This document shows, in pieces, positions 24,683 through 32,717 of a stretch of DNA of 64,000 nt. The stretch's first letter is position 1. Each line of letters starts with the position of its first letter. The stretch comes from CBFHOS01 sp965657645 (GTDB taxonomy: Bacteria; Pseudomonadota; Alphaproteobacteria; Puniceispirillales; Puniceispirillaceae). The notes under the pieces were generated by a model that was not told where the DNA came from, made no database searches, and saw only the letters and a program-made list of their open reading frames with translations. The stretch spans positions 4,446 through 68,445 of the forward strand of contig CBFHOS010000008.1 of assembly GCA_965657645.1 (NCBI GenBank), in the 5' to 3' direction. The position numbers were made by a program, and so were the translations under genes.

Positions 24683-26137
24683 TTAGCCGTCCAGCTTGGC
24701 CCGCAACACCTGATTGACCATGCCCGGATTGGCCTGTCCACCAGATTGCTTCATTACCTGACCGACGAAAAAGCCAAACAGCTTGTCCTTACCGCCGCGA
24801 TATTCCTCAACCTTATCCGGATTGGCCGCCATGACACCGTCAATCAACGCCTCAATAGCACCGGAGTCTGATACTTGCTTTAGACCTTTTGCCTCAACAA
24901 TATCAGCGGCCTCACCGCCATTTTCGAACATCTCGGCAAAGACTTCCTTGGCGATCTTGCCGGAAATGACGCCTTCGCTGATCAAATCAACCAACCGGCC
25001 CAACGCTTCAGGGCTAACCGGACTAGTGGCAAGCGATAGATCGGCCTTGTTAAGCGCACCAAACAGCTCGACAGTCATCCAGTTCGCAACCAATTTACGA
25101 TCCCTACCGTCACTGGCGGCCTCGTAAAAAATCGCGGTTTCGCGTTCCTCGGTAATCACCGCCGCATCATAAGGAGACAGACCATATTCACCCATCAAGC
25201 GGGCCTTAATCTGGTCCGGCAATTCGGGCAAAGCCGCGGCGAGTTCATCGACTTCTGATTGCGGGATAACCAACGGCAATAGATCCGGATCAGGGAAATA
25301 CCGGTAATCATGCGCATCCTCTTTCGAGCGCATGGTACGGGTCGATCCTGTGCTGGTATCAAACAGCCGTGTTTCTTGATCAACCTCGCCACCATCTTCG
25401 ATCAACTCGATCTGGCGCGCCACTTCATGGTCAATGGCCTGCTGAATGAAACGCAATGAATTCAGATTCTTGGTTTCCGTTCTTGTACCAAGCTCTTCAC
25501 CGGGGCGGCGCACAGACACATTCACATCGGCGCGCATTGATCCCTCTTCCATATTGCCATCACAGGTCCCAAGATAGCGCAGAATAGACCGTAGCTTTTT
25601 GACATAGGCAGCAGCCTCAGCGGCAGAGCGCATATCAGGCCGAGAGACAATTTCCATCAATGCAACACCGGTCCGGTTCAGATCGATATAACTCTTGCTT
25701 GGGTGCTGATCATGCATTGATTTGCCGGCATCCTGTTCAAGGTGCAGACGCTCGATACCGATGTCGCGGGTGGTGCCATCTGCCATATCAATACGGAGCA
25801 CGCCCTCGCCGACAATCGGCTGTTTGAACTGGCTGATCTGATAGCCTTGCGGTAGATCCGCATAGAAATAGTTTTTCCGGTCAAACACGCTAACCAGATT
25901 GATTTCCGCGTTTAACCCAAGGCCAGTGCGAACCGCTTGGCGCACACATTCATGATTGATCACCGGCAACATTCCGGGCATCGCCGCATCAACCAGCGAC
26001 ACATTGCTATTCGGATCGGCGCCAAACTTTGTCGGCGCACCTGAAAACAGCTTGGCATTTGAGGTCACCTGCGCATGCACCTCTAGCCCGATCACAACTT
26101 CCCACTCACCAGTGCGACCTGTCACAAGATTGCTCAT
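24683..26137 (-). CDS. gatB: Asp-tRNA(Asn)/Glu-tRNA(Gln) amidotransferase subunit B
   Basis: A 484-residue subunit that binds mis-acylated tRNA and activates its carboxyl group. Signatures: EVVIGLEVHAQVTSNAKLFSG at the start, DRKNYFYADLPQGYQISQF, the EEGSMRADVNVSVR segment, and a C-terminal YqeY-like helical tail ending around QSGGQANPGMVNQVLRAKL. It overlaps gatA by four bases (ATGA), so the subunits are made together. The presence of gatCAB indicates that Gln-tRNA, Asn-tRNA or both are made by the indirect route. Confidence 0.97.
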   Translation of the reverse strand: MSNLVTGRTGEWEVVIGLEVHAQVTSNAKLFSGAPTKFGADPNSNVSLVDAAMPGMLPVINHECVRQAVRTGLGLNAEINLVSVFDRKNYFYADLPQGYQISQFKQPIVGEGVLRIDMADGTTRDIGIERLHLEQDAGKSMHDQHPSKSYIDLNRTGVALMEIVSRPDMRSAAEAAAYVKKLRSILRYLGTCDGNMEEGSMRADVNVSVRRPGEELGTRTETKNLNSLRFIQQAIDHEVARQIELIEDGGEVDQETRLFDTSTGSTRTMRSKEDAHDYRYFPDPDLLPLVIPQSEVDELAAALPELPDQIKARLMGEYGLSPYDAAVITEERETAIFYEAASDGRDRKLVANWMTVELFGALNKADLSLATSPVSPEALGRLVDLISEGVISGKIAKEVFAEMFENGGEAADIVEAKGLKQVSDSGAIEALIDGVMAANPDKVEEYRGGKDKLFGFFVGQVMKQSGGQANPGMVNQVLRAKLDG

Positions 26138-27615
26138 GATGCCCCTCCTGCGCGCAATGCCGGTACGGCTGAAAAGCCTGCGGCATCTTCCAAAACCTGA
26201 CCAACCGAATACAGCGTGGCCTCATCAAACGGGCGGCCAAGAACCTGTAGGCCCAATGGCAATCCATCCTGGTTAACGCCGGCCGGAACCGCCATGCCCG
26301 GAATACCGGCAAGGTTAGCCGTAACGGTAAACACGTCATTAAGGTAATTTGTCACCGGATCGTCAACCTTACGCCCAACGGCAAATGCCGCGGATGGTGT
26401 GGCTGGCGTTAAAATCGCGTCAACCTTGCCAAAAGCGGCGTCAAAATCATCACGGATCAAGCGGCGCACACGTTGTGCCTTGAGATAATACGCATCGTAA
26501 TAACCAGCCGATAGAACATAGGTGCCGATCATAATACGGCGCTGTACTTCGTCGCCAAAACCGGCGGCTCTGGTTGCGCCATACATCTCGTCAAGCGTAT
26601 CCGCCTCAACGCGCTGGCCATAGCGAACCCCATCATAGCGGGCAAGATTGGACGATGCCTCGGCCGGGGCGATGATGTAATAGGCTGGCAATGCATATTT
26701 TGTGTGCGGCAGAGAAATCTCAACAAGCTCTGCACCAGCCGCTTTCAGCCATTCCTGCCCCTGTTCCCACAAACGCACGACATCGCTGTCCATACCATCC
26801 ATCACATATTCGGACGGCACGCCGATCTTAAGACCTTTGACACCCTTGCCAACGGCGCCTGATAGATCCTGCAATGGGGTTTGCGCGGAGGTTGAATCCT
26901 TCGCGTCATAGCTCGCCATAGCTTCCATCATTAGCGCGTTATCGGCTACTGTTCTGGTGAACGGTCCAGCCTGATCCAGCGAGCTGGCAAAGGCAACAAT
27001 GCCCCAACGCGAACAACGACCATAGGTAGGCTTCATCCCGACAACACCGCAAAAGGCGGCTGGCTGGCGAATAGATCCACCAGTATCCGTGCCGGTTGCC
27101 AGCAATGCCGAACGGGCGGCGATTGCCGAGGCTGAGCCACCTGATGATCCACCCGGCACCAAATTAACACCATCGGCCGCCTGATGCGGATTAATCGCCG
27201 GGCCATAGGCACTGGTTTCATTGGCCGAACCCATAGCAAACTCGTCACAATTCAATTTGCCGAGCATAACGCCACCTTCACGCCAAAGATTGGCCGTAAC
27301 GGTGCTCTCATAAGGTGGGGTAAATCCGTTCAGAATGTTTGAACAGGCGGTACTGGCAACGCCTTTGGTACAGAACAGATCTTTAACACCGACCGGCAAG
27401 CCTTCGATAAGGCCGCCCTCGCCAGCGCCAATCCGCGCATCAGACGCTGCCGCCATTTCCAGCGCCTTGTCAGCGGTAACTGCAACATAATTGTTCAATC
27501 CAGCGGTTTCTTCGATTGCACCAAGATAGGCTGTGGTCAGCTCAACCGACGAGATTTCCTTGCTATCCAGCGCCGCGCGCGCCTCGGTAGCAGACAGGGA
27601 GAGATAATCAGTCAT
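26134..27615 (-). CDS. gatA: Asp-tRNA(Asn)/Glu-tRNA(Gln) amidotransferase subunit A
   Basis: A 493-residue amidase that releases ammonia from glutamine for the GatB site. The amidase signature is intact: catalytic Lys in LPVGVKDLFCTKG and the GGSSGGSASAIAA segment with the cis-Ser, followed by DTGGSIRQPAAFCGVVGMKPTYG carrying the nucleophile serine. Length is typical. It overlaps gatC by one base and gatB by four bases, giving a tightly coupled gatC-gatA-gatB order. Confidence 0.97.
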   Translation of the reverse strand: MTDYLSLSATEARAALDSKEISSVELTTAYLGAIEETAGLNNYVAVTADKALEMAAASDARIGAGEGGLIEGLPVGVKDLFCTKGVASTACSNILNGFTPPYESTVTANLWREGGVMLGKLNCDEFAMGSANETSAYGPAINPHQAADGVNLVPGGSSGGSASAIAARSALLATGTDTGGSIRQPAAFCGVVGMKPTYGRCSRWGIVAFASSLDQAGPFTRTVADNALMMEAMASYDAKDSTSAQTPLQDLSGAVGKGVKGLKIGVPSEYVMDGMDSDVVRLWEQGQEWLKAAGAELVEISLPHTKYALPAYYIIAPAEASSNLARYDGVRYGQRVEADTLDEMYGATRAAGFGDEVQRRIMIGTYVLSAGYYDAYYLKAQRVRRLIRDDFDAAFGKVDAILTPATPSAAFAVGRKVDDPVTNYLNDVFTVTANLAGIPGMAVPAGVNQDGLPLGLQVLGRPFDEATLYSVGQVLEDAAGFSAVPALRAGGAS

Positions 27616-27902
27616 TATTCAACCACCTTCGGCACAACAAAAAATCCACCGGCAGTCTCCGGTACATTCGCCAGAATATCATCGATATAATCACCATCGG
27701 TGACGACATCTTCGCGCAATGGCAGGGCATGACCGGTAACGCTAGCCAATGGCTCAACATTGTCGGTGTTTACCTCGTTCAATTCGGCGATCCAATCCAA
27801 AATGCCATTCAACTCGCTAGCGACTGCTTCTTGCCGGTCTTCGGCGACATGCAATCGTGCTAAACGAGCGATTTTGGCAACTGTGCTCTTGTCAACTGAC
27901 AT
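27615..27902 (-). CDS. gatC: Asp-tRNA(Asn)/Glu-tRNA(Gln) amidotransferase subunit C
   Basis: A 95-residue subunit that wraps around and stabilises GatA. The family pattern is present: VDKSTVAKIARLARLHV at the N terminus, ELNGILDWIAELNEVNTDNVEPL in the middle and LREDVVTDGD. ATG at 27902 is chosen over an upstream in-frame codon at 27947, since GatC proteins begin just before the TVAKIARLA helix. It is divergent from ruvX, with starts 57 bases apart, so both promoters must lie in or near that gap. Confidence 0.93.
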   Translation of the reverse strand: MSVDKSTVAKIARLARLHVAEDRQEAVASELNGILDWIAELNEVNTDNVEPLASVTGHALPLREDVVTDGDYIDDILANVPETAGGFFVVPKVVE

Positions 27903-27959
27903 ATCACTGTGCTTTTTGCTGTTACATACAATTAATGAAGAGAGCAATTATCACTCGAC

Positions 27960-28436
27960 ATGGCGATCTGCAAGCTTAACGATGTAAAACACGCAATTTC
28001 TAGCGGTCAAAGACTGCTTGGACTGGATATTGGCAAGAAAACCATTGGTCTTGCCCTTTCTGACACAAGCCTGACAATTGCGTCCCCCGTAAAAATCCTA
28101 TGGCGGAACAAGTTTACCGCCGATGTGCATGAGCTATTCGCGTTTGTTGATGAACAGGACATTGGCGCCATGGTCCTTGGCTGGCCCGCAAATATGGATG
28201 GTAGTGCTGGCCCACGTTGCGACTCTGTACGTGATTTTGCCCATGCAATGATGCGGATACGCGATATCCCAGTCGTTTTTCAAGACGAGCGCCTGTCCAC
28301 AAGCGCGGTCGAATCGGCAATGGTGTCGGCCGACATGACAAGAGCCAAACGCGCTGAGCGCCGTGATGCCCTTGCGGCGGTCTGGATATTGCAATCGGCG
28401 CTTGATCGTCTCCATGACGATGTAATCGTCAATTAG
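27960..28436 (+). CDS. ruvX: RNase H-fold protein YqgF, putative Holliday junction resolvase / pre-16S rRNA nuclease
   Basis: A 158-residue protein with the YqgF hallmark LLGLDIGKKTIGLALSD (first catalytic Asp), the VLGWPANMDGSAGPR segment, the DERLSTSAVE motif with the second acidic residue and RRDALAAVWILQSAL with the third. E. coli YqgF matures the 5' end of 16S rRNA, and the family is also described as a resolvase. The last codons and stop (28416-28436) form the first unit of a 29-base tandem repeat that continues into the intergenic gap. Confidence 0.92.
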   Translation: MAICKLNDVKHAISSGQRLLGLDIGKKTIGLALSDTSLTIASPVKILWRNKFTADVHELFAFVDEQDIGAMVLGWPANMDGSAGPRCDSVRDFAHAMMRIRDIPVVFQDERLSTSAVESAMVSADMTRAKRAERRDALAAVWILQSALDRLHDDVIVN

Positions 28437-28493
28437 ACCCAGCGGACGATGTAATCGTCAATTAGACCTAGCGGACGATGTAATCGTCAATTA
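28416..28493. repeat. 29-base tandem repeat with internal palindrome, three copies
   Basis: Units start at 28416, 28445 and 28474; the last is cut after 20 bases. Each holds GACGAT-GTA-ATCGTC, a perfect six-base palindrome, followed by CAATTAG or CAATTAA. The first unit is the coding end of ruvX and includes its stop codon, so the other two look like duplications of the gene's 3' end. Copies one and two differ at one base (C/T). As RNA, three small hairpins would form between ruvX and pyrB. Confidence 0.9.
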
Positions 28494-28536
28494 AGGCTAG
28501 ACCAGAACCAAGCCTTTCAGATATAAGCTGTTATTC

Positions 28537-29565
28537 ATGATTGATAAGTCATCTAAAACTGTTGCTTCAACAGATACGAGCGCGGCCGTGGCACTCTCCA
28601 GCCGCCACCTCCTAGGCATTGAGGGCATGTCCCCTCTCGAAATCCGCGCTTTGTTAGATCGCGGCAACCATTTCGCCGATGCCATTCAAAACCAAGACAA
28701 TGATTTTGCCGTGAGCGATGTTCTCAAAGGCAAGACCATCATTAATCTGTTTTATGAAAATTCGACCCGCACACGGGTGTCATTTGAATTGGCGGCAAAG
28801 CGGCTCGGTGCATCGGTGCTGAATATTGCAGTGGCTGGTTCCTCGGTCAAAAAGGGTGAAACCCTGCTTGATACAGCAACAACGCTTAATGCCATGCATC
28901 CCGATATTTTGGTGATCCGGCATAATTGCTCTGGTGCCGCCCAGCTATTAAGCCAGCATGTCGATGCCGCGGTGATTAATGCGGGTGATGGCCGCCATGA
29001 ACATCCGACACAAGCTTTGCTCGATGCACTAACGATCCGGCGCCGTATGGGCCATATTGAGGGCCTAAAAATAACCATCTGCGGTGATATCGCAAATAGC
29101 CGCGTCGCCAGATCTAATATCCAGCTGTTGGCATCATTGGGCGCAGAGGTTCGTTTGGTGTGTCCGGCGACACTCCTTCCGGCGGCGATTGACCAACTCG
29201 GCATTGATGTCTTTACCAATATGGAAGAAGGCATCTATGGGGCCGATATCGTGATGATGCTCCGGCTCCAGACAGAACGCATGGCCGGCACAGAAACCCC
29301 ATCCCAGCGGGAATATTTCAACCTGTTCGGCCTCGATCAGGCAAAATTAATGCGGGCCGCACCTGAGGCGTTGATTATGCATCCAGGGCCAATGAACCGC
29401 GGTGTGGAAATCGACTCCGCCACCGCCGATGATGCCGATAAGAGCCTTATCCGTACACAGGTCGAAATGGGTGTTGCCGCACGGATGGCCTGTCTTGAGG
29501 CCATTGCCAGCGGTATCGACAAGTCGCGTCACGCCAAGGCAGGTAAGAGCGGAGGCGCATCATGA
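28537..29565 (+). CDS. pyrB: Aspartate carbamoyltransferase catalytic subunit
   Basis: A 342-residue enzyme joining carbamoyl phosphate and aspartate in pyrimidine synthesis. The carbamoyl-phosphate loop FYENSTRTRVSFELAAKRLG, the VINAGDGRHEHPTQALLD motif and the aspartate-side RLQTER and HPGPMNRG segments are all intact. There is no pyrI regulatory subunit nearby; instead a dihydroorotase-like gene overlaps its end by four bases (ATGA). In Pseudomonas such pairs form a dodecameric complex in which the inactive dihydroorotase homologue is needed for transcarbamoylase activity; a similar holoenzyme is likely here. Confidence 0.96.
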   Translation: MIDKSSKTVASTDTSAAVALSSRHLLGIEGMSPLEIRALLDRGNHFADAIQNQDNDFAVSDVLKGKTIINLFYENSTRTRVSFELAAKRLGASVLNIAVAGSSVKKGETLLDTATTLNAMHPDILVIRHNCSGAAQLLSQHVDAAVINAGDGRHEHPTQALLDALTIRRRMGHIEGLKITICGDIANSRVARSNIQLLASLGAEVRLVCPATLLPAAIDQLGIDVFTNMEEGIYGADIVMMLRLQTERMAGTETPSQREYFNLFGLDQAKLMRAAPEALIMHPGPMNRGVEIDSATADDADKSLIRTQVEMGVAARMACLEAIASGIDKSRHAKAGKSGGAS

Positions 29566-30863
29566 TGGACACATTATTTACCAATGCCCGGTTGATTGAT
29601 CCGTCACAAAACATCGACGGCATCGGCTATTTGGGAATAAAAGACGGGGTCATTGCGCTAATGGGTCTTGGCAAACCATCGGCGAGTGACGAAGCGCATA
29701 AAGCCGATGAAATTATTGATTGCAAAGGCGCATGCCTCGCCCCCGGCATTGTTGATATGCGGGTACAGACTGCTGATCCGGGCAACGAGCATCTTGAAGA
29801 TTTGGCGACATTGTTGCGGGCCGCCGCCGCAGCTGGCATTACCGGCCTTGCCTGTTTACCGAACACCCAGCCAGTCATTGACGATGCCAGCATGATTGAC
29901 TCGCTTACCCTTCGCGCCTCCCGCTTTGGTGGTCCGCGTCTTTATGTATATGGCGCCGCAACGAAAAACCTGAGCGGTTCTGAAATGGCCGAGATCGGGC
30001 TTATGAGTGAGGCTGGCGCTGTTGGTTTTTGTAATGGCGTTAGCACCATTGATAATAGCCTAGTAATGCGCCGCGCCCTCTCCTATTGCGGCATGCTCGA
30101 CAAGGTGTTGATCCAGCATTGCGAGGATAGCGACCTTGCGGCTGGTGGTGAAATGAATGAGGGCGAGACCTCTACCCGCCTTGGTTTACTGGGTATTCCT
30201 GCCGCGGCTGAGGCGATTATCATTGATCGTGATTTGCATCTAGTGCGCCTTACCGGAGCGCGGTATCATGTTGCCCATATCACAACCAGAGCCGGCATTG
30301 ACGCTGTGCGCCGTGCCAAGCTAGAGGGATTACCGGTAACGGCAGACACTGCCCCGCCATATTTCCTGTTAAACGAGATCGCCGTTAGCACTTATGACAC
30401 CGCGTTCAAATTATCACCGCCCCTGCGCAGTGAAGACGATAGACACGCGGTAATCGAAGGTTTGGCAGACGGCACTATTGACGCCATTGCATCGGACCAT
30501 GTCCCCGTAGACGGCGATGCCAAGGCGCAACCATTTGGTCCATCTCAACCAGGCGCATCTGGCATCGACACTCTATTTGCATTAACAATGGCACTGGTCC
30601 AGCAAGAGCATATTTCATTGGTTCGTGCGTTTGAATTGCTGTCATTAGCGCCAGCCTCTATCCTCGACATTCAGGGCGGAACTTTGGTTGCCGGATCGCC
30701 GGCTGATCTTATTATTTGTCGGCCTGATGTTGGCTGGATGATCCGCGGTGGCGATTTTGTCTCATCATCACGCTTTACCCCATTTGAAGGCACACCAGCC
30801 CAAGGCATGATTGACGCAACCTATGTTAACGGCGTCAAAATCTTTGAAAGATCAGCAAAATGA
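29562..30863 (+). CDS. pyrX: Dihydroorotase homologue with degraded metal site (PyrC'/PyrX type)
   Basis: A 433-residue amidohydrolase-fold protein of the type I dihydroorotase family. The usual HxH metal motif after PGxxD is replaced by R67 and Q69 (PGIVDMRVQTADPG). The bridging aspartate region, normally DDG, reads CNGV at 157-160, and the second histidine of the SDHxPH motif is valine (SDHVPV at 311-316). H186 (IQHCED) and the YHVAHI histidines remain. With this many ligands lost, catalysis is unlikely; a structural role for PyrB, as for Pseudomonas PyrX, fits better. A true dihydroorotase should be encoded elsewhere. It overlaps pyrB and plsY by four bases each. Confidence 0.88.
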   Translation: MMDTLFTNARLIDPSQNIDGIGYLGIKDGVIALMGLGKPSASDEAHKADEIIDCKGACLAPGIVDMRVQTADPGNEHLEDLATLLRAAAAAGITGLACLPNTQPVIDDASMIDSLTLRASRFGGPRLYVYGAATKNLSGSEMAEIGLMSEAGAVGFCNGVSTIDNSLVMRRALSYCGMLDKVLIQHCEDSDLAAGGEMNEGETSTRLGLLGIPAAAEAIIIDRDLHLVRLTGARYHVAHITTRAGIDAVRRAKLEGLPVTADTAPPYFLLNEIAVSTYDTAFKLSPPLRSEDDRHAVIEGLADGTIDAIASDHVPVDGDAKAQPFGPSQPGASGIDTLFALTMALVQQEHISLVRAFELLSLAPASILDIQGGTLVAGSPADLIICRPDVGWMIRGGDFVSSSRFTPFEGTPAQGMIDATYVNGVKIFERSAK

Positions 30864-31492
30864 TTGTCGATCCGATGTTTATCGGCGGGGTTATTTTGAT
30901 CTCTTACTTAGCGGGTGCCATTCCGTTTGGCCTTGTTTTCACCCGCCTTGCTGGCAAGGGTGACATTCGCGCCATTGGTAGTGGCAATATCGGCACGACC
31001 AATGTTTTGCGCACAGGCAGTAAACCTCTTGCCGCTCTGACTTTGATTTTTGACGCTGGCAAGGGCGCGGTGATTATTTTGATCGCGGTGCATTTTGCAT
31101 CGACTACCGACAATGCCGCTACAGGCGAGACCATCACTTTGATAAGCGCAATTTCTGGCCTTAGCGCGGTAATCGGCCATTGCTTCCCCATTTGGTTAGG
31201 CTTTAAGGGCGGAAAGGGCGTTGCTACAGCGCTTGCAGTCTTTGCCACCTATGATTTGCGCTTGGGCGGCTTGTTCGTCGCTCTGTGGCTGTCTGTGGCG
31301 TTTATCTTCCGGTTTTCATCGCTTGCCGCCCTCACCGCCACGTTGGGCTGTGTCGCCGCGGCCTTTTTGCTTGGGCTTGATATGGCGATTGTGAGCGCGA
31401 TGGTGGTGATCACCGGCATAATCTGGGCACGCCATCACGAGAATATCGGCCGATTGCTCGCTGGAACCGAGTCCAAGATCGGCAAAAAGTAA
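30860..31492 (+). CDS. plsY: Acyl-phosphate:glycerol-3-phosphate acyltransferase
   Basis: A 210-residue inner-membrane protein with about five helices that transfers an acyl chain from acyl phosphate to glycerol 3-phosphate, starting phospholipid synthesis. All three family motifs are seen: GAIPFGLVFTR, GSGNIGTTNVLRTG and the HCFPIWLGFKGGKGVAT segment. It overlaps the preceding gene by four bases, so it is translationally coupled to the pyrimidine genes. No acyl-phosphate synthase gene plsX is adjacent. Confidence 0.95.
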   Translation: MIVDPMFIGGVILISYLAGAIPFGLVFTRLAGKGDIRAIGSGNIGTTNVLRTGSKPLAALTLIFDAGKGAVIILIAVHFASTTDNAATGETITLISAISGLSAVIGHCFPIWLGFKGGKGVATALAVFATYDLRLGGLFVALWLSVAFIFRFSSLAALTATLGCVAAAFLLGLDMAIVSAMVVITGIIWARHHENIGRLLAGTESKIGKK

Positions 31493-31546
31493 TCAATTAC
31501 TGCCCTATTAACCTAAGGTTAATAACTCGTCCTTATACCTATCCTT

Positions 31547-32638
31547 ATGGATCACGCAGAAAAGCTGGCCACCTTAAGGCTTATTCGCACGCATAATATC
31601 GGACCAATGACGTTCTCTTTACTCATTCGCCGTTTTGGCAGTGCGTGTGATGCACTAGCCGCCGTCCCGGAATTATCAAAGCGCGGTGGGCGCAAGATTA
31701 CTCTTGCCGCAACATCTCTCGCCGAAGCGGAGATTGAAGCTAACACATCTGCCGGCGCACAGCTCATATTTAAGGGCGACGATGCATACCCGCCGCGTCT
31801 CGCCCAGTTCGACGACACCCCACCGGTTATATCTGTCTGTGGTAACACGCATCTGTTACACCGCCCGATGATTGCGATGGTTGGCGCCCGCAACGCCTCC
31901 ATTAATGCCCAGAGGCATGGAGAGAAACTGGCCGAGGAGTTAACGGGTGAAGGATATGTGATCGTGTCTGGTCTTGCCCGCGGGATTGATACGGCCGCAC
32001 ATAACGGCGCATTGCAGGGCGGAACCGTTGCGGTGATCGCGGGCGGCATTGATGTCGTCTACCCGCCAGAAAACGAGGATTTGCAAAATGCCATTGCTCA
32101 AACCGGACTTTTGCTGGCGGAAATGCCGCCCGGCACCACCCCTACCCCGCGGCATTTTCCCATCCGCAATCGGATCATTGCCGGTATGGCTGTTGGTACA
32201 GTGGTTATTGAGGCGGCGGAACGCTCTGGTTCATTGATCACCGCACGAGAAGCCTCGGAGCGCGGCGGCGAGGTCATGGCCATTCCCGGATCACCGCTAG
32301 ACCCACGCGCGGCTGGTTGTAATCATCTGATCCGCGAAGGTGCCACTCTGGTGCAAAACCATCTTGATATCATCGAGGCGCTTTCCAACGCCGTCGAGGT
32401 AAGGGCACCAGCACATCGCGAACCCGACGCGCATTTTGTCGCCAGCTCTGAACAGGACATTACTATTGCCCGCAGTGCGATTCTGTCTGGACTTGCCGCC
32501 GAGCCGATTGAAATCGATGAATTAACCCGCTGGTGCAAGGTTTCACCAGCCAGTGTCCATGCCGCAATTCTTGAGCTAGAGCTAGCCGGATTTTTACTTC
32601 GGCTTCACGGAAATCGCGTTTCAAAAATCCTGATTTGA
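31547..32638 (+). CDS. dprA: DNA processing protein DprA (Smf)
   Basis: A 363-residue protein that loads RecA on incoming single-stranded DNA during transformation. The Rossmann-like core is clear: MVGARNASINAQRHGEKLAEEL, YVIVSGLARGIDTAAHNGAL, GGTVAVIAGGIDVVYPPEN, and the ligand loop HFPIRNRIIAGM. A C-terminal winged-helix segment (EIDELTRWCKVSPASVHAAILELELAG) is present. Gene order plsY-dprA-topA is common in alphaproteobacteria. Presence of dprA alone does not prove natural competence. Confidence 0.95.
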   Translation: MDHAEKLATLRLIRTHNIGPMTFSLLIRRFGSACDALAAVPELSKRGGRKITLAATSLAEAEIEANTSAGAQLIFKGDDAYPPRLAQFDDTPPVISVCGNTHLLHRPMIAMVGARNASINAQRHGEKLAEELTGEGYVIVSGLARGIDTAAHNGALQGGTVAVIAGGIDVVYPPENEDLQNAIAQTGLLLAEMPPGTTPTPRHFPIRNRIIAGMAVGTVVIEAAERSGSLITAREASERGGEVMAIPGSPLDPRAAGCNHLIREGATLVQNHLDIIEALSNAVEVRAPAHREPDAHFVASSEQDITIARSAILSGLAAEPIEIDELTRWCKVSPASVHAAILELELAGFLLRLHGNRVSKILI

Positions 32639-32659
32639 AAAAAAATAATCGAGATTTTT

Positions 32660-32688
32660 TTGACAAAACCAAATTTTGGTACTATCGC
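32660..32688 (+). promoter_or_regulatory. topA promoter with palindrome in the spacer
   Basis: TTGACA at 32660-32665 and TATCGC at 32683-32688 are 17 bases apart, about 30 bases before the topA start codon. The spacer holds the perfect inverted repeat ACCAAA-T-TTTGGT (32668-32680), positioned where a bound protein would block RNA polymerase. Confidence 0.55.
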
Positions 32689-32717
32689 AAGCGCTCCACC
32701 ACATTGAAAGGAAGCGC

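Noticed and set aside
28416..28493. Possible CRISPR array
   Set aside because: The 29-base units are directly adjacent with no spacers, only three copies exist, and the first is the coding end of ruvX.
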